From contig NC_067206.1 in the NCBI RefSeq assembly GCF_026262505.1, positions 28,535,896 to 28,599,895 of the forward strand: DNA of 64,000 nt, read 5' to 3'. Origin of the DNA: Trichomonas vaginalis G3. Lineage: Eukaryota > Parabasalia > Trichomonadida > Trichomonadidae. The stretch's first letter is position 1. Every line of letters starts with the position of its first letter. Shown in pieces: positions 50,131-61,340 of the stretch. Under the pieces are notes generated by a model. That model ran no database searches. It worked only from the letters and a program-made list of their open reading frames with translations, and was not told the DNA's origin. The translations under genes and the position numbers were made by a program.

Positions 50131-50803
50131 TTTACGTGACAGAATTTTTTTGACACGTAAAGTTTACATTTTAATGGAAGCGAACAACAAAGCTCCTGCT
50201 AGTGAATAAAGGTTAGTTTACATATGAACGTTTATTTTTACACATATATGCGTACATATGCGCGCCCGTATGGTGTCAGTTTTCTGTCACTTTTTTCATT
50301 GTGTCGGTGACTGTAGCTGTAGGCTACAGGCGACGCACAATGTATACTGTACTTAAATCGTATAAATTTAATAAATATACCATGAATATTGAATGAATTT
50401 CTTGATTCATAGGGGTAAAACGCGCTTTTATATGATTTAGACAGAGAATTTATGAGATGTAAATAACACAATAAAGGTTTATATTGAATATTTTCTAAAA
50501 ATAAATCGAAATTATAAAAAACAATACATTTATTCATTGAAACTACTTGGACAAATATGAAACAAGCATTCAGGCAATACTTTTGAGACTTCAACGCATC
50601 TGATAATTTTTATATAACTTCACCTCTTATGCTTAGAGTGGAGGTATTGAGATCGTATAAGTATAGCTGAGCTCACATTCAGATATGATGTGTGAACTTC
50701 TGTTTTCACTGCAATTTTGAATCAGAATAAACTCAAAACAAGAATAAAATGATATACTCACTCTCTAAATGTGTTCGAGATTTAAAGTTGTATGAATAAA
50801 CGA

Positions 50804-50850
50804 TTCATCTTTCGAAGCCTCCCATTTAATGAGAGACTTCGAAAGATGAA
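50804..50850. repeat. 14-bp perfect inverted repeat
   Basis: TTCATCTTTCGAAG and CTTCGAAAGATGAA with a 19-base spacer. Could be a hairpin or the centre of a decayed inverted-repeat element. Confidence 0.7.
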
Positions 50851-51322
50851 TGTTCATGTAGATGAAATACTATATATGACCATGTGTGATACTAAAGATA
50901 TCAAAATGTTCATTTTTAAGTGCAATAAAAGGGTTATCTCTCGTAAAATCTCAATTTAAGGAAGATTTAGAAAGAACTCCTTTCCTAAGTAGATAGTGTG
51001 TGGTTTCTGTCTTTTGTTGATCAGGAACTATGAAATTAAGTCGGACAGAAAGAAGTTCTTTCCAAAACAGACTCCAAATGAGTTGTTCGAAAAGAACTTC
51101 CTTCTGTATATGGATATTGATATGTTACGTGTTTCTACATGTCGAAATGAATCGTAATGAGTGATTGAGATGATAAGTTATGATGGAGGTCTCTCGAATA
51201 AGACTGAGATTAGATATTAAGATTGAAAACTCAAGTAATTCTTTGAAATGACAATTTTGTGTTGTCTGGCACTATATAATCACACAAGAATGGATATATT
51301 ATGTTGATATGAGTAGCATCTT

Positions 51323-51340
51323 GCTCGGCATTCGCCGAGC
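51323..51340. repeat. GC-rich hairpin
   Basis: GCTCGGC-ATTC-GCCGAGC, a perfect 7-bp stem and 4-base loop in AT-rich spacer. Confidence 0.7.
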
Positions 51341-54029
51341 GAATTGAGTTTAAGTACTATGAAAAGTGACAATTTTGGCTTTTTTTCTAGGGTTATGATC
51401 TCTCCTTTCTGCTCAATACGACAAAATGAAAGAAGAATTTGTACTCCCTAATTGATTACTACAATCTGTATCTATCTTTAACATAGAATTAGCTGCATTG
51501 TGATTTATACTCCAGAATTATTCAATTTAAGATCACCTCGTAAATTTTAATCATATTGCACCAATACTCCTACGTTGAGATAAGAACATGATTATACATA
51601 CCAAAGCCCCATATTAAAAATCAAAATTTAGCACCTCCATTATGCAACCACATTATTCGTCGCAAATAAGTATATTTACGCATATTATGATGCATATTCA
51701 CACAACTCGTATACATGAAAAGTTATTAAAATCAGACAAAATTATTGCAATAAGGAAAAAAAAACAACTTTATTATATATGTTAGTAATGAATTACAAAT
51801 ATTTCTACAAAGATGCTCAATACTTCATATAATCTTCGAATATTTCTTATTACAAGTTAATACATTTTGACTCGAACATGATAAACAAAAGCCGACACGC
51901 TGATTACTACATTTATGAAAATATAGTACGTTTCCATTCATCTGTTTACTTGTTTTGTTGGAATAAAATCATTTTTTTTTCTTTCATGAAATAAGAATTT
52001 TTGCGAAAGCAATATCTCTAACAATAATTAATACATTACGTCAACTCTGGAATGAGTATTTATCAAATATGATATCAAAATCAAAAATTAGTTGTTTTTA
52101 TGAGTAAAAACGATGTAAATTGATTATTTGACTAATTATCAAATACTTTGATTTTCCAAATTTTTTTCGAAATTGATTTTTTCATGTGAAAATTCAAATT
52201 GTTTAATTTCATTTTTGAAATTTTGAATTTTTTTTGGAATTTTGAGTTGATCAATTCAGCAGAATTGATAATGCTATTGCTTTAGGGCATACCACAAGGT
52301 GATGAATAAAAGGTGAACATTAACAAATTATTTTAAATCACAAATATCATCCTCATCAACTTTAATTCTAAAAAGAACTGTACTGAATTATGAAAATGCA
52401 TGATTTACATTATTAAAATCTTTGAATGAAAATAGTACAAGATAAGTTTTTATTCATTTTTATTAGATTTAAACGAAAAACTACTCCATATTAAAATTTA
52501 AGTCGAGAAATCGTATTTTGTTCTTATTTGTTAGCATTTTGTAGACATTCTAATCTTGAATTAATTTGTTACATGATATTATTAACAAATTTAACTGAAA
52601 AAATATGTTAATATGGAATAAACCATGATTATATAAGCTATCAATGCTATATATACATATGTAAAAGATTCATATTAACTCAATTAACAAAAATGATAGA
52701 TTTTCATAAAGCTTCAATCTAGGTTCGTCCGAAAATTTTGATTTTTATATAGAAGACATAGTTTCATATACATAATTAAATTTTCAAACAAATTCGATCA
52801 TACCATTTATTAAGCAGGATAGTATATTAATTACTATCAGTATAAAAAATATAAAATGATTATATTTAATTATTGCATAATTTAGTCAAAGAGTTTAAGC
52901 CTCAAGTGATCGTTATCACCTTCAATGCACGTATACTTTATTGATTCATAGATATTTATCTATGTTTGACATGTTGTTGTCGTCATTCGTTTTGTTCCCA
53001 TTCTTCCTAAGTTAGAATTAGAGAATACACCATCCACATCATCTAATTTGGTCCTCAGCGATAGATTGGTTCATTTTGGAGGAGTCCCATCAGACAGTTT
53101 TCGAGCACCAAATATCAATTTTAATGTATACAAATCTTTAGTGATTTATCTCTTTTATGATGAGTAAAAGGTTTCTGCTCATCAACATTTGATTTCCGAC
53201 ATATATGATTTCTAATTGCAATTATTTACTTTCTTTTTATAATCTAACTCTGTGACTCATACCATAAATTAATTATTGGAAAGTGTCAATATGTTTGGCA
53301 CAACGCATGGCGGAAGATACCAAACCATGCAGGGAATATGATACGTTTAAGATCTCCGAACTTTTTTTCCAAAAATTTTCTATCGTTGCCCTACCTCTAA
53401 TTTGCTTTTCAGATTGATTCAGATGAAAAATTATTAAGTAACTAAAAGAGATAATTTTAAATCAACCTATAATAAAAATGTATTTGGAAATTCAATCTGC
53501 ATTTTTTTTGCAAAATGACATTGGGGAGAAATTAAGTTAATAAATGTTGTGTAAAAAGGAAGAAAATGAGATATAATAGTATTCTATAGTAAAAAAATAA
53601 AAATTGTCCGAGTTTATTGATTGGATTAACTATGAAAATTTTACGTCATATTTTTAGTGCAGTATCAATTTTATCATTATTTCATATTAAAATGCTTTTC
53701 AATTCAATTCTTCCGGTTGGATTCAAAATCGTTATCCCATTCAATTTTCGAAATGTTCGGTTTATACTATTATATCATAGTTCAAGTGATAATGCATATT
53801 TCGATCAGATCCTGTCATGTTCATATTGAATCCAAGAATTCGAAATTTCAAAAAAGTAATTCTAAATATCATATTATTTATAATGTTCTTTTTTATAAAT
53901 TTGAATCCTAAAAAACCGTTACGAATTTTTCTGAGGGATAATATAGCACATCGAGTGCTATGATTTAATCAAATACAAACAAAAGTTTTTGAATTGCATT
54001 TTATCGTTGTCAGCTCGCATTTATTAAAA

Positions 54030-55259
54030 ATGTTTTATGATTTTTCGAGATTCTACACTAGAGTAGAAGATCCTCCAATTGAAAATACTCTGAAAAAGAT
54101 AGAGCTGTACGCCAAATCAATCCAGATGCTCCACGATGAAATCGAACATTTAAAATCTGAACAAAATTTGGCAATAACGCATCTAAAACAATACCAAGCA
54201 GACTTCAATCAGCTAAGAAACATGTACAATAAAGTATCAAGAAAACTCCAGTCTACAACACCAAATAAAGAAGATTCCCAGATCATTAGGAGTTGTAGCG
54301 AATATAGAGTTGAGCTGACACGTGATATCCCACAGAATTATACTAATTTGCAATTCCAGATATTAGCGAATGATACTTTTTATAAATCCAAATCGAACGT
54401 TCGCCTCGTTTTATCATATAATAACGTTCAAACAATTAAATCAGCTGCAATTGATGATTTAACGACTAGGTTAGCATTTACAGATGGAAATTCCTTGACA
54501 TTATTAAATCTTGAGAACAGAACTTTCATAAATTCTGTTTTAATCCCAGATAACACATCAGTCCTTTATAATAAGCGCAGCGTTATGTTCACACCAAACG
54601 GTCAATATATCTGCCTGTCTATCGGGCCCAAATTATTATTATATCTCGCAAATAATCTCAAATTATGCACTGAAATATCATTAGATGAAAGCAAAATCAT
54701 CTCAATTCAATTCTCTACAGACTTAGATTTGCTTATTCTAGCTTATGAAAACGGTATTTTAAGTGAATTTCAATTGAGTACTTTGGAACCGATCAAAACA
54801 TACAAATGCGAGTTCGAAGGTACACCACAATTAATACTTACAGGGATGGAAATCAAAGGAAATAACCTGCGAGTTTCTAGTGACATGGGCGTAATGGTTA
54901 CCTTAAAAATCCCACAGTTTTCGCTTGTGAGCATTAATAACACTGGCAGTAGAATACCATACGGATTCGTTTCTTCGCCAAATTCTGAACGATTCATAAC
55001 ATTATCAAATCAATCAGATTCAAAGAAAGATGATGACATAACTTACGCTGATTTCTCTACTGATGGATCACTTTTTGTTACAGCATCAGTAAACTTCAGA
55101 CTTACAGTTTGGGAAACAAAAACAATGATCCAATTATTTTCCATAGTATTTCACCAAAATACCATTACAGATTTACGCCATAGCAAAAATAAGCCACTCT
55201 TTGTCTCTGTCTCGGCCGATGGCTATATTTGCTTGTGGGAATACACAAAAAAAGAATGA
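54030..55259 (+). CDS. Tup1-like coiled-coil / WD40 protein
   Basis: 409 residues from the ATG at 54030; the frame is open further upstream but has no earlier ATG. Residues about 15-80 form a coiled coil (IENTLKKIELYAKSIQMLHDEIEHLKSEQ and following). From about 130 to the end are WD-like beta-propeller repeats, the last two clear (YADFSTDGSLFVTASVNFRLTVWE; LFVSVSADGYICLWEY). An N-terminal oligomerising helix followed by a propeller is the Tup1/Groucho co-repressor layout, so a transcriptional co-repressor is plausible. Many other WD40 proteins have coiled coils too, so only the architecture is firm. Confidence 0.6.
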   Translation: MFYDFSRFYTRVEDPPIENTLKKIELYAKSIQMLHDEIEHLKSEQNLAITHLKQYQADFNQLRNMYNKVSRKLQSTTPNKEDSQIIRSCSEYRVELTRDIPQNYTNLQFQILANDTFYKSKSNVRLVLSYNNVQTIKSAAIDDLTTRLAFTDGNSLTLLNLENRTFINSVLIPDNTSVLYNKRSVMFTPNGQYICLSIGPKLLLYLANNLKLCTEISLDESKIISIQFSTDLDLLILAYENGILSEFQLSTLEPIKTYKCEFEGTPQLILTGMEIKGNNLRVSSDMGVMVTLKIPQFSLVSINNTGSRIPYGFVSSPNSERFITLSNQSDSKKDDDITYADFSTDGSLFVTASVNFRLTVWETKTMIQLFSIVFHQNTITDLRHSKNKPLFVSVSADGYICLWEYTKKE

Positions 55260-55728
55260 AGCTTAATTAATATGATTTGATACCCGAATAATTCGATACA
55301 CTATTGTAGATATATTTAATATTATTGTTTTATTTTTGTTTTTATTGTTTTATATTAAATTTTGTTTATATGTTTATGCAATTGGAAGATTCTACTATTG
55401 TTATTTGCATTCCAAAATGGGTTTAACTTTAAATTTCCAGCAATTGGCTCATATTAAATATTAAAGAGTAGGGTTAACTATGTTTTTATGCCATAATATT
55501 TGAGCATTAGCGTAAGTCATCAATTTCAAGCAATATGCTACATAAATTCCTGATAAAATGGATCTGTTATATATTCCAAAGAACAAATATATAAATAAAT
55601 TCATTAGTATTTCAAAAACAAAGTAATTCACGAATTAAGTAATAGTTTAACATATTAAAAACAATACAAAATAAGTATATATAAAAAATTATTATAATTA
55701 TTTTCAAGTATTTTTGTTGATTAATGTG
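55260..55728. other. intergenic, nothing recognised
   Basis: AT-rich spacer between converging genes. Confidence 0.4.
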
Positions 55729-56293
55729 TTAACAACAACCTTTTTTGTTGTTATCGTTTGCTGTTGGTATTTGCATTGATTCTTTCTTTTTGGAAACTGT
55801 ATCAGTTGCGTCATTTAATTGTGCTACTTCAGAAAACAGTTCAAGAACCTTCACCTGTTTTAGCTGATGTTTCACAATAAAAAGCAGCACCATTCTGTTT
55901 GGCAAATTGTTGAGCTGTTGTTGTGCTAACAACTCTATCTTCTAAATCGCATTTATTGCCTACAATAACAATCTGTAATTGCACTGGAGCCTTTTCTTGA
56001 AGTTCATCCATCCAATCTTTAAGCGCTTGAAAACTCTTAAGATTTGTAACGTCATAAAATAGAATTGCAACACTTGCTGCTCGATAATACATAGGAGCTA
56101 GGGATCTAGATTGTTCCTGACCGGCTGTGTCCCATATTTGTAGTTGAACAAAGCCAGCTGGTGTTTGAAGAAAATAATTCTGAAAAGCAGCACCAATTGT
56201 TGCTTGGCTATCGGATTTAAATTCTTTGTTTATCAATCTTGCAAGCACACAAGTTTTCCCGACTTGAGTATCACCAACAAGAACGATCTTCAT
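55729..56293 (-). pseudogene. Rab5-like GTPase with one C-terminal frameshift
   Basis: Starts at the ATG 56291-56293 (MKIVLVGDTQVGKTC). The G motifs are all present: P-loop GDTQVGKT, switch I TIGAAF, G3 WDTAGQE, G4 NKCDL and G5 ETSAK. TIGAAF is typical of the Rab5/Rab22 branch, which acts on early endosomes. Directly after ETSAKTGE (about 55,845-55,850) the frame shifts. The expected tail continues in another frame: VLELFSEVAQL, then a polar linker and KKGCC, the double-Cys prenylation signal, ending at 55,729. The shift leaves the first frame without a lipid anchor. It may be a recent mutation or a sequence error, since both parts are otherwise well preserved. Confidence 0.75.
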
Positions 56294-56803
56294 AATTTTG
56301 TGGGAGACATGTGATATGAATAAGCTTTTTGCTTTACACAGTCTGATCACAAATTATTCCTATTAGTTAATTAAGAATTTTCCTGAATTGTTCAAAAAAT
56401 TGACATTGAAAATTTTGAAAATTAGATTGCCATGTTGTAATTAGCATTTATCTGCTTGCATCAGCTAGTTAAATAGAAATCACTGACCCATTGTAATTGA
56501 CTACTATTTTTGCAAAATAATTAATTCAAAATAAAGCTATCTGATGTGAATAGATTAAACTTAATTGGCAAGTTCATATCATACAATATTTATGAATAAG
56601 ATATTATCCAAAAATATAATTGTTGACTGAAATACGTAATCGATATTGATAAATATAAACTGTATATGCAAACGCAATGAGGAAGTTACCTATGCTATTA
56701 GATAACTCCATTAATTATTAGAGTTTAAAAGAAAAAAGATGTTTGAATTTTAAATATAAAAATAATTTACCGAGTTATAAAAATAAAACAAAAATATAAT
56801 TGA
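56294..56803. other. intergenic, promoter of the Rab gene and spacer
   Basis: AT-rich. No gene or repeat is seen apart from the initiator candidate. Confidence 0.4.
56310..56319 (-). promoter_or_regulatory. candidate initiator of the Rab gene
   Basis: TCATATCACA on the minus strand holds two TCAYW matches 19-24 nt before the ATG, the usual place for the trichomonad initiator. Confidence 0.4.
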
Positions 56804-59800
56804 TTAAATCCTACATTTTCCATTGCCTTCCTGATATTTCTTCAACAAGCTTGTTTGATTATTCTTTACAGCTAAATCATTTGCTGTCAAGCCATCTTTG
56901 GTCTTTAATGTTTGATCACAGTTCTTATCAAACAAGAATTCAGCAATTTCTTCATATCCGTACCATGCGGCGTACATCAGTGGTGACCATCCATTGTTAT
57001 TTTGCGCATTAATATTTGCACCATGTTTTGCCAAGTACTTTAGTATCTCAATTCTGTTTAATTTGGCTGCTAAGAGTATTGGAGTATTTCCAAGTATATC
57101 TTTGGACTCCAAGTTTGCTTTCTTTTTCACCAATTTCCTTAACATCTTGAAGAAGTTTCCATTTACAGCAAATAAAATTGGTGTTTGTCCATCAGCCATT
57201 TTAACTTCTGTATCTGCATGGTTCTTAATCAAATCAATTGCAATATCAATCCTGTTCAATGCACAAGCCATTAACAATGGTGTCCAGCCTTCTTTGTTCT
57301 TAATTTCTAAGTTGCAACCTTCTTTTATCAGCTGTTTTGCAACTAATGGCTGATTATGAATAACACAATACATCAATGCCGTGTTATTAGAATTATCAAC
57401 TTCATTTAAGTCATCTGTTGCTTTTATAAGCAAATCAATGACAGAAGTCTTTCCATTCTTTATTGATATCATCAACGGAGACAATCCATCGTTTGTTTTG
57501 AATTTAATACTGATCTTATTTTCAATGCAAAATGTAAAGAAATCGTTACAACCATATTCAGCAGCCAAAAGAATTGGATTCTTTCCGTCACGACTTTCTT
57601 GGTCAATCCTTGCATTCTTAGAGATATAGAATCTCACAAATTCCATGATGTTCATCTTAATCGCATGCATCAAAGCGGACATTCCATTTTTATCACAAAT
57701 GTCAATATTCGCTCCGTTTTCTACAAGAAACTTTGCAGCTTCAATTCTTCTATTAATTGTTGCAATTATAAGAGGTGTATAACCATCCAACGTCTGACCA
57801 TTTATTTCTGCTTTTGCTTTCAAAAGGTAATCCATGTTAGAAATGTTGTTATTTGAAACAGAAAACATTAAAGGAGTCCATCCTTCGTGATTTTTAGCAT
57901 GAACGCTTGCACCTTTAGAAACTAAAAGTTTCATTGCTTCTCCATTATCTTGTTTTGCAGCAATGATCAATGCATTAATGTTGTCATTTGTATAAGCTTC
58001 AATTTCAGCTCCATTTTCTAAAAGTAAATTTATCATTTCGATGTTATTTTTCTCACCGCAAGCAATTATTAAAGGTGTCATCATTTTATTGTTTTTGTGG
58101 TCAATTGCTGCTTTGTTATTGATTAAAAACAAAGCGATATCTGTGTCCAATGATTTACTTGCATGCGACAAAGCTGTATTTCCATTATTATCTGTTGCAT
58201 CAATGAAAATGTTTTTGCTGACAAGGAATTTAACTAAATCTTTGTTTCTCATTTTAACAGCATGCATTAACAACGTGGAACCATTGATATCTTTAGTTTC
58301 AATATCAGCATTGTGATCAATCAAGTAATGAACAATTTCAAGGTTATTATTTATCAATGCAATTGTCAAAGCTGTTTTTCCTTCTTTGTTATGAACATCA
58401 ATAGTTGCGTTTGATTCAATCAAGAACTTAACAACATCCAAAGCATTCTTATTTGATGCATGCATCAAAGCAGTCTCTCCATTCTTATCTTTAGCTTCAA
58501 TTTTGACTCCAATGTTTATCAATTTTTTGACAATTTCCAAATTTTTGTAAAAACTTGCAATTATCAAAGGAGTCATTCCATTCAATCCAGAAGCTTCGCA
58601 ATTGGCATTAGAAGATATTAATACATCAACTAATTCACCACAATCTTCTTTGCATGCAAACATTAAACTTGTCCATCCAAATTTATCTTTTGCTTCAATT
58701 TGCGCGTTATTTCGCAACAAATATTTTGCGCAATCAGTTGATTTATTCATTGTCGCAACAATAAGAGGTGTTTGTTCGTCATTGTTCCTCTGTTCCATGT
58801 TTGCTCCTTGCTTTATCAGCCATTTAACACTTTGCAAAGCATTTACTTCGCAACTATACAACAAAGCAGTAAATCCTTTCAAAGATTTCGATTCGATTTT
58901 TGCACCATTTTTAAGTAAATATTCCATTGTGTTAATATTTGATTTAACAGCACTATGCATAAAACAATTCATTCCTTGTTTATCAGAACTATCGATTTGT
59001 GCTTTATTGTCAACAAGCAACTGTATAATTTCTAATCTTCCGTAAATAACTGCGTGAATTAATGAAGTTTTTCCTTCAATGTCTTTTTCTTCGATGTTTG
59101 CATGATGATGAACTAAATACTCACAAGATTCATAACTCCCATGTGCACAAGCAGTCATCAATGGTGTCATGCCTTTGTCTGTTTTGTTCTCTATTCCGGC
59201 ATTCTGAGACACCAATATTTCTACAATTTCAATGCAGTTTTGTTCGCATGCCAAATGTAAACTTGTTAATCCATCTCTTGAATAATGATCTACTTTCGCT
59301 TGTTTGTCGATGAGGTATTTAACAACTCCAACATTGTTATAGAGTGATGCAAACATCATTGGCGACCAGCCATCAATAGATGTCGATTCAATGTTTGCGT
59401 GTCTTTCTACTAAGAATTCGACAATTTGAAATTTGTCTTTGACAATGGAATGTATCAAAGGAGTCCAGCCATTGGCGTCTTTGGCTTCTATATCGGCGTA
59501 GTGGTTGACAAGGAATGATGTCATTTCGTAATTTGTTCCAGATGAGTAGATTAACGGTGTAATTTTCTCAGAATTTCGACATTCAATGTTTGCTTGGTGT
59601 TCTAGAAGAGCCTGAGCAATACCAAGCTGATTGTAGATTACAGATGTCATAAGTGGTGTATTTTGCTTGTTATTTTTGGCTTCAATGTCTGCGCCAATGG
59701 ATAATAAATAATTGATAATATCGACTCGGAAAGAGCGGGAAGCAAAGTTCAGTAATGTATTTCCTTCGAGGTCGCGATCGTGAATATTTGATTTTTGCTC

Positions 59801-59959
59801 AAATTGTTCTGCGAAATTACTTGGATTTGTATTATCGACTAAATCTTGAAAGATAATTCGAATTAAATCAACTTGAGAGGTATCAGTTGCTTGTTTTGGA
59901 GGATATTCTATCGTCTGATCTTGTTGTAACGGATCACTTCCCGTACTTTTGCTTGCCAT
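56804..59959 (-). CDS. ankyrin-repeat protein, 1051 aa
   Basis: An intact frame from the ATG 59957-59959. After a 60-residue polar start, nearly the whole protein consists of about 29 ankyrin repeats with the usual 33-residue period and 'G.TPL..A......E....L...A.IE..' pattern, for example GWTPLIHSIVKDKFQIVEFLVERHANIES and GNTPILLAAKLNRIEILKYLAKHGANINAQ. Solenoids of this length act as protein-binding scaffolds. No enzymatic or membrane segment is seen. Such proteins form one of the largest families in trichomonads, so partner and pathway cannot be named. Confidence 0.9.
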   Translation of the reverse strand: MASKSTGSDPLQQDQTIEYPPKQATDTSQVDLIRIIFQDLVDNTNPSNFAEQFEQKSNIHDRDLEGNTLLNFASRSFRVDIINYLLSIGADIEAKNNKQNTPLMTSVIYNQLGIAQALLEHQANIECRNSEKITPLIYSSGTNYEMTSFLVNHYADIEAKDANGWTPLIHSIVKDKFQIVEFLVERHANIESTSIDGWSPMMFASLYNNVGVVKYLIDKQAKVDHYSRDGLTSLHLACEQNCIEIVEILVSQNAGIENKTDKGMTPLMTACAHGSYESCEYLVHHHANIEEKDIEGKTSLIHAVIYGRLEIIQLLVDNKAQIDSSDKQGMNCFMHSAVKSNINTMEYLLKNGAKIESKSLKGFTALLYSCEVNALQSVKWLIKQGANMEQRNNDEQTPLIVATMNKSTDCAKYLLRNNAQIEAKDKFGWTSLMFACKEDCGELVDVLISSNANCEASGLNGMTPLIIASFYKNLEIVKKLINIGVKIEAKDKNGETALMHASNKNALDVVKFLIESNATIDVHNKEGKTALTIALINNNLEIVHYLIDHNADIETKDINGSTLLMHAVKMRNKDLVKFLVSKNIFIDATDNNGNTALSHASKSLDTDIALFLINNKAAIDHKNNKMMTPLIIACGEKNNIEMINLLLENGAEIEAYTNDNINALIIAAKQDNGEAMKLLVSKGASVHAKNHEGWTPLMFSVSNNNISNMDYLLKAKAEINGQTLDGYTPLIIATINRRIEAAKFLVENGANIDICDKNGMSALMHAIKMNIMEFVRFYISKNARIDQESRDGKNPILLAAEYGCNDFFTFCIENKISIKFKTNDGLSPLMISIKNGKTSVIDLLIKATDDLNEVDNSNNTALMYCVIHNQPLVAKQLIKEGCNLEIKNKEGWTPLLMACALNRIDIAIDLIKNHADTEVKMADGQTPILFAVNGNFFKMLRKLVKKKANLESKDILGNTPILLAAKLNRIEILKYLAKHGANINAQNNNGWSPLMYAAWYGYEEIAEFLFDKNCDQTLKTKDGLTANDLAVKNNQTSLLKKYQEGNGKCRI

Positions 59960-60744
59960 TGTTGCACTTTTTCGATTTTACGAAGAATATTACTCTTTCG
60001 ATGCTAATTTACTTATTTAGGTGCAAAATAAAATTTCCAATCATTTTTCATCCAAAGAAATCCCATATAACGACATAAATATTTTTACACGTCGTAAAAA
60101 AGTTTTTTTGTCTCTATTACTCTTTTACAGTATTTTCGGCTTTAAAAGTCTATAACACTAGCAGTGCTGGCCATTATCCAGAGATTCTTCATCTAAAATC
60201 TAATTTATTCCCAAAATATTCACCTTAATTCAGCAATTCAATATAAAGAGAAGTATGCAGTGGCATCATCAGTATAATTAACCATCTACTAACATGTAAA
60301 ACCATCCGCATACAAGCTAATTTTTCCGATTATTTATCTAAGTACACTCCGATCACATCATTTTACGCTAACCCTATTTACACGATTAGTAAATGAGAAT
60401 TCACAATAGAAGATCTATTATTTGCAAAATTATTAATATTTTTTCCTTCAAATTACAAGATACTGAAAGCTTATTGTTATTATTCTTATTAACTCTTCGA
60501 AATATTAATTAATATTTACTTGATAATAGATGACTAAATGTTTCATTTTGAATGAATATAGCATGATCTAAAATAACATGTTCAAGTTTTGTAATAAGCT
60601 TGAAAAAAAGTATGTGTGATAATTAAAAAACTAAAAAAACTTATGTTTTTTTATAAATTAGTTTTTTAAGGCACTTTTAAAAAATGGGATTGCCAATACC
60701 CAGTAAAAATGAAAAAGAAATAAAAGGAAAAGGATATGAAATCC
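59960..60744. other. intergenic, no gene seen
   Basis: AT-rich, with A/T runs and no convincing frame. Confidence 0.4.
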
Positions 60745-61137
60745 TCAAATAACATCAAAAGTCTCAAAAAATAATTCTTCGTCATTAAGAGTATTTTCGA
60801 ATGAATTATCGAGAATGAAGTCGTCTTTGTAAAGATCAACATCTGCAATTTCTCCAAATGATTGTAGTTCATATTGTTGTTCTACTTCTTGTTGCTTTTG
60901 TTCTTGGAGTATTAAAGGAACAGGAAAATCAATGGGATGCATAGGAATATTCATAGGAGTAAATGATTCCAATGATGGGTTATAGAATTTAGCTAAATCT
61001 GAAGACATCTGTTTCTGTGTGCGTGGGTTTTTCTTACTTAGAATAAGTTTACCTTTACTATTGCATTCGTATATAGTTTCGTTAGAACCTTCAAAGTCCC
61101 ATGTGATACTTTTCATAATGCGCTTAGCACTGCACAT
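60745..61137 (-). CDS. unassigned 130-aa protein
   Basis: An intact frame from the ATG 61135-61137. The first 45 residues are basic and compact (MCSAKRIMKSITWDFEGS; GKLILSKKNPRTQKQ). The rest is Gln-rich, then strongly acidic and aromatic (DVDLYKDDFILDNSFEN; NDEELFFETFDV), like an activation domain. That composition suggests a nuclear regulator, but no DNA-binding fold is recognised. A TCATT initiator match lies 13 nt upstream of the ATG, supporting the start. Confidence 0.55.
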   Translation of the reverse strand: MCSAKRIMKSITWDFEGSNETIYECNSKGKLILSKKNPRTQKQMSSDLAKFYNPSLESFTPMNIPMHPIDFPVPLILQEQKQQEVEQQYELQSFGEIADVDLYKDDFILDNSFENTLNDEELFFETFDVI

Positions 61138-61147
61138 ATGATGAAAA

Positions 61148-61152
61148 AATGA
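61148..61152 (-). promoter_or_regulatory. candidate initiator TCATT
   Basis: TCATT on the minus strand, with the presumed +1 A at 61150, 13 nt before the ATG. Spacing is typical of trichomonad core promoters. Confidence 0.45.
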
Positions 61153-61340
61153 TTTTATTTGACAAAACGATACTACACAATTTTACCAACAGTAAAAGCT
61201 TCAAATTCATTCAAAAGTTTTGACCGCTCATTGTTTTATTTTATTCATGATTCGATCTTGAGATAATGATTATACAACTTTATCAAATTTTAATTTTTTT
61301 TTGTTCGAATTTTTTTCTAAGCGGCTTAACAATTTATTTG

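Larger units (their letters stand above)
42832..50348. mobile_element. older Polinton relic, about 7.5 kb visible
   Basis: A second, divergent Polinton lying directly against the right flank of the first. From left to right it has remains of an integrase, a small DGRVQFRK-type gene, long Lys/Glu/Ala-rich and Pro/Thr-rich coding regions, a Gly/Ala-rich virion-type gene, a packaging ATPase and a minor-capsid gene. It ends at about 50,342-50,348 with GTATACT, the usual kind of Polinton tip. I see no polymerase or major capsid gene and no left terminus. It is heavily broken, with dozens of breaks, and clearly older than the 24.5-kb element. Confidence 0.75.
50349..54029. other. 3.7-kb stretch without a recognisable gene
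   Basis: AT-rich. It contains three good hairpins: TTCATCTTTCGAAG/CTTCGAAAGATGAA at 50,804-50,850; an imperfect 19-bp pair around AAGTTCTTT at 51,045-51,063 with 51,089-51,108; and GCTCGGC-ATTC-GCCGAGC at 51,323-51,340. Short frames here have no recognisable sequence. It may include decayed transposon DNA. Confidence 0.4.

Noticed and set aside
18337-50348. Young Polinton nested inside the older one
   Set aside because: The left flank is host gene and 121-bp repeats, with no trace of the older element's missing half, so nesting is not supported; adjacency is all that can be said.
50238-50594. 118-residue minus-strand frame
   Set aside because: It overlaps the end of the old Polinton and AT-rich spacer and has no recognisable protein pattern.
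56800-59313. Series of frames on the plus strand opposite the ankyrin gene
   Set aside because: Antisense shadows produced by the regular ankyrin codon pattern.
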